In this document: piece by piece, positions 62,989 through 64,000 of the stretch
How the letters are laid out: each line of letters opens with the position of its first letter
Position numbering within the stretch: position 1 is the stretch's first letter
Assembly: GCA_900766555.1 (NCBI GenBank)
Contig: CAAFVR010000017.1
Location: 1 to 64,000, forward strand
Length of the DNA stretch: 64,000 bases
Direction: 5' to 3'
DNA from: Helicobacteraceae bacterium
GTDB lineage: Bacteria > Campylobacterota > Campylobacteria > Campylobacterales > Helicobacteraceae
The notes under the pieces: generated by a model
Database searches by the model: none
What the model saw: the letters and a program-made list of their open reading frames with translations, nothing else
Told to the model about the DNA's origin: nothing
Program-made: the position numbers and the translations under genes

Positions 62989-64000
62989 CCTTTTGCTTTA
63001 TTTTTATTGCGCACTTTTAATACGATGCTAGCCCCGGTGAAATCATAATTTTCTCGCAAAGTATTTATCAGATATCGCTTATAGCTAAAATGCAAGTCAT
63101 CATGATTTATTACCACGCTAAAGCTTGGCGGATTTATCGCATATTGCGTCATGAAATATGTTTTTATAATCTTGCCTCGCACGCTTGGGATTGGGTGGCG
63201 CCTTGTGGCTAGATCCAATAAATTATTGAGTTCGCTTGTTTTGATGCGAAAATGCATATTGTTATAAACGCTAATGATCTTTTCTTTGAGTCTTTTTATA
63301 TGCAATGAATTTAGCGCAGAAATTGTAATTATTGGCGCAAAACTTAGGAATTTAAAGCGAGATCTAACCCTTTTTTCTATCTCTTCATAGCTAAATTTTG
63401 CAATATCCCATTTATTTAATGCTATCAAAACGCCCAAAGAATGCTTTTGCACAAGCGAGCTGATCTTTTCATCTAGATCTACGAAATCAGCACTAGAATC
63501 TAGCACCAAAATTGCGATATCACTTTGAGATAATGCATTTTCTGCGCGAAGCAAAGCATATTTTTCAATATTTTCTAGCCTGCCTTTTTGGCGGATCCCA
63601 GCTGTATCAATAAAAGTAAGCCCATATTTTTTATCATCAAATCCAAATTCTATGCGTTCATCTTTGATATCTGTTGTTGTGCCAGCAACTGGACTTACGA
63701 TACTCAAATTATCTTCGCAAAGCGCATTTAAAAGCGAACTTTTGCCAACATTTACGCGCCCAATAATGGACACTTTTATCTCATTTTCATTTTGAGCTAA
63801 AGCTATGTCATTTTTAATATCCCTAGCCTCTTTGGGATTTTCTGGGATTTTTTTAAGAGCTTTTTTTATACTTTGTTTTAATTTATCAATCCCCAATTTA
63901 TGCGCCACAGAAATGAAAATTACATCATTTGTGCCAAATTCATAAAAAGCAAAAGCCTCATTTTGCAAAGCCGCATTATCAACTTTATTTACAACCAAAA
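62970..64000 (-). CDS. der: Ribosome biogenesis GTPase Der, C-terminal part, runs off right edge
   Basis: Double-GTPase needed for 50S ribosomal subunit assembly. The window holds the last about 343 residues. It opens inside the first G domain at VVNKVDN (its G4 motif). The second G domain is complete: GRVNVGKSS (about residue 80 of the visible part), the GTTTDIKD switch, DTAG, and ALNKWD. The C-terminal KH-like domain ends in VRNKNKAKGWE. No true start is in the window; the N-terminal about 115 residues lie beyond it. Confidence 0.96.
   Translation of the reverse strand, partial: LVVNKVDNAALQNEAFAFYEFGTNDVIFISVAHKLGIDKLKQSIKKALKKIPENPKEARDIKNDIALAQNENEIKVSIIGRVNVGKSSLLNALCEDNLSIVSPVAGTTTDIKDERIEFGFDDKKYGLTFIDTAGIRQKGRLENIEKYALLRAENALSQSDIAILVLDSSADFVDLDEKISSLVQKHSLGVLIALNKWDIAKFSYEEIEKRVRSRFKFLSFAPIITISALNSLHIKRLKEKIISVYNNMHFRIKTSELNNLLDLATRRHPIPSVRGKIIKTYFMTQYAINPPSFSVVINHDDLHFSYKRYLINTLRENYDFTGASIVLKVRNKNKAKGWECNE

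Noticed and set aside
1..64000. CRISPR arrays, insertion sequences, prophage, tRNA or rRNA genes
   Set aside because: No regularly spaced repeats, transposase or integrase-like proteins, terminal inverted repeats or tRNA-like cloverleaf sequences were seen in the gaps, all of which are under 200 bases.

Overview
The window is a gene-dense, AT-rich chromosome segment of a Campylobacterota bacterium, most likely a Helicobacteraceae member. The evidence is gene order that I recognise from Helicobacter pylori: ruvA-murJ-cysS followed by a large secreted protein gene (the vacA position in H. pylori); ispE-smpB-exbB-exbD-rpmH-rnpA-yidD-yidC-khpB-mnmE; gpmI-(SLT-like protein)-glyS; and nif3-flgZ(HP0958)-waaA-rluA-lgt. 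A futalosine-pathway deaminase, a degenerate second dihydroorotase and a Helicobacter-type outer membrane barrel fit this. No rRNA, tRNA, CRISPR array, insertion sequence or prophage was seen. No gene-free stretch exceeds 300 bases.

Layout. (1) 1-11,925 all reads leftward: gapA-sugar aminotransferase, a lipoprotein, ferritin, PyrC-like protein-MscS-MqnF-hydroxyacid dehydrogenase-RuvA-MurJ-CysS, then a secreted protein cut by the left edge, with its own promoter and a G10 tract in its leader. (2) 12,030-16,121 reads rightward: a BI-1 family membrane protein, msrA, uvrA. (3) 16,261-19,988 leftward: a single-domain flavoprotein, murE, a TPR-like protein, a NifU-like scaffold and a periplasmic trypsin-fold protein. 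(4) 20,044-23,770 rightward: cyclophilin plus a Mla/MCE lipid transport operon. (5) 23,780-32,004 leftward: a 12-gene housekeeping run from rdgB to mnmE that includes rpmH. (6) 32,055-40,378: MFS transporter, gpmI, SLT-like protein, glyS, and a TonB-dependent receptor under an evident Fur box. (7) 40,423-50,703: a tightly overlapping 12-gene rightward run from gatA to a glycosyltransferase, including a pseudopilin. (8) 50,674-55,784: transporters, one broken by an in-frame stop, and a glycosyltransferase with a G14 tract. (9) 55,774-64,000 leftward: DUF2156 protein, lysA, OMP, acnB, AAA ATPase, der (cut by the right edge).

Three things stand out. First, the degenerate palindrome RGATCY (best extended to YRGATCYR) is strongly over-represented in coding DNA, suggesting a genome-wide recognition or methylation mark. 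Second, there are two poly-G contingency tracts. One lies in a glycosyltransferase coding sequence. The other lies inside a 20-codon leader ORF whose stop overlaps the start of the secreted protein at the vacA-like locus (ATGA). Third, iron control is visible at the TonB receptor and possibly at ferritin.
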